Source: Planctomycetota bacterium (GTDB lineage: Bacteria; Planctomycetota; Brocadiia; SM23-32). Taken from it: a DNA stretch of 6,293 nt. The notes below the pieces were generated by a model. That model was not told the DNA's origin and ran no database searches. It saw only the letters and a program-made list of their open reading frames with translations. The stretch is taken from contig JAUVVP010000126.1 in NCBI GenBank assembly GCA_030604585.1, forward strand, positions 1 to 6,293, read 5' to 3'. The position numbers and the translations under genes are program-made. Every line of letters begins with the position of its first letter. Position 1 is the stretch's first letter. Positions 6,016 to 6,293 of this stretch are shown here, piece after piece.

Positions 6016-6293
6016 ACTTCAGCCTGTCATACAGTTCGTCGGCCTGCTCGACGTCGATGTCACGGGCGTCAATGACCGAGTAGTAGTATTGCCCCTCGGT
6101 GACAAAGCTCTTCAGGGTTGCCATTGCCGTGAAGAACTCGTCCCTCGTCAGGCCGATGTTGCCCAGGCCGTACTCCAGGCCCATGTCTTCCCTGAACTGC
6201 CTGCCGTACTCGCGCTCGTTGTCCTGGAGGTACGTCATCACGAAGATGCCCGTGGCCAGCAGGCCTCCGTGCAGATACGTCCTTCCGGTGACG
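6014..6293 (-). CDS. C-terminal part of a probable dehydroquinate-synthase-like/iron-containing dehydrogenase
   Basis: The reading frame is open from the right edge, so the gene is incomplete. Ninety-two C-terminal residues are visible before the stop at 6014-6016. The stretch begins VTGRTYLHGGLLATGIFVM. The LHG-x5-G pattern resembles the metal-binding HGE-x4/5-G helix of glycerol dehydrogenases, glycerol-1-phosphate dehydrogenases and related proteins. LTRDEFFTAMATLKSF followed by YYYSVIDARDIDVEQA resembles the end of that family, where a similar helix is followed by a short strand. This is pattern recognition from a fragment, and no catalytic core is visible. A GTG at 6241 is an internal codon and should not be taken as the start. 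The gene converges on metG. Confidence 0.55.
   Translation of the reverse strand, partial: VTGRTYLHGGLLATGIFVMTYLQDNEREYGRQFREDMGLEYGLGNIGLTRDEFFTAMATLKSFVTEGQYYYSVIDARDIDVEQADELYDRLK

Overview
The window is high-GC bacterial DNA. It comes from a diderm-type organism: one product looks like a periplasmic binding protein, and a two-span membrane kinase follows it. Nothing in the window fixes the phylum.

Layout. Positions 1-237 are non-coding, with several GC-rich inverted repeats. From 4022 down to 238, on the minus strand, lies a tightly packed three-gene unit. It encodes a membrane-anchored PhnD-type solute-binding protein, a membrane histidine kinase whose start overlaps the previous gene, and, 3 nt further on, a sigma-54-dependent NtrC-family response regulator. 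No transporter permease or ATPase accompanies the binding protein, so it probably works as the ligand sensor of the kinase/regulator pair. A divergent intergenic region (4023-4520) separates this unit from metG (4521-5960, plus strand), a compact methionyl-tRNA synthetase. Converging on metG from the right edge is the C-terminal part of a minus-strand gene, most likely a dehydroquinate-synthase-like/iron-containing dehydrogenase. A 12-bp perfect inverted repeat lies between the two.

The most interesting part is the metG leader. A textbook-like promoter (TTGACG, 17-bp spacer, GATAAT) is followed by an AAGGAG ribosome-binding site and a 30-codon ORF (4340-4432) too short for ordinary gene calling. 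That ORF has three consecutive Met codons at 16-18 and a fourth just before its TAG stop. The Met run lies on the 5' arm of a 10-bp hairpin. The loop of that hairpin can pair with the 5' arm of a strong intrinsic terminator (4458-4494) that ends 26 nt before metG. These are the parts of a ribosome-mediated transcription attenuator that would sense charged tRNA-Met and control methionyl-tRNA synthetase. The mechanism is inferred; the sequence elements are seen directly.
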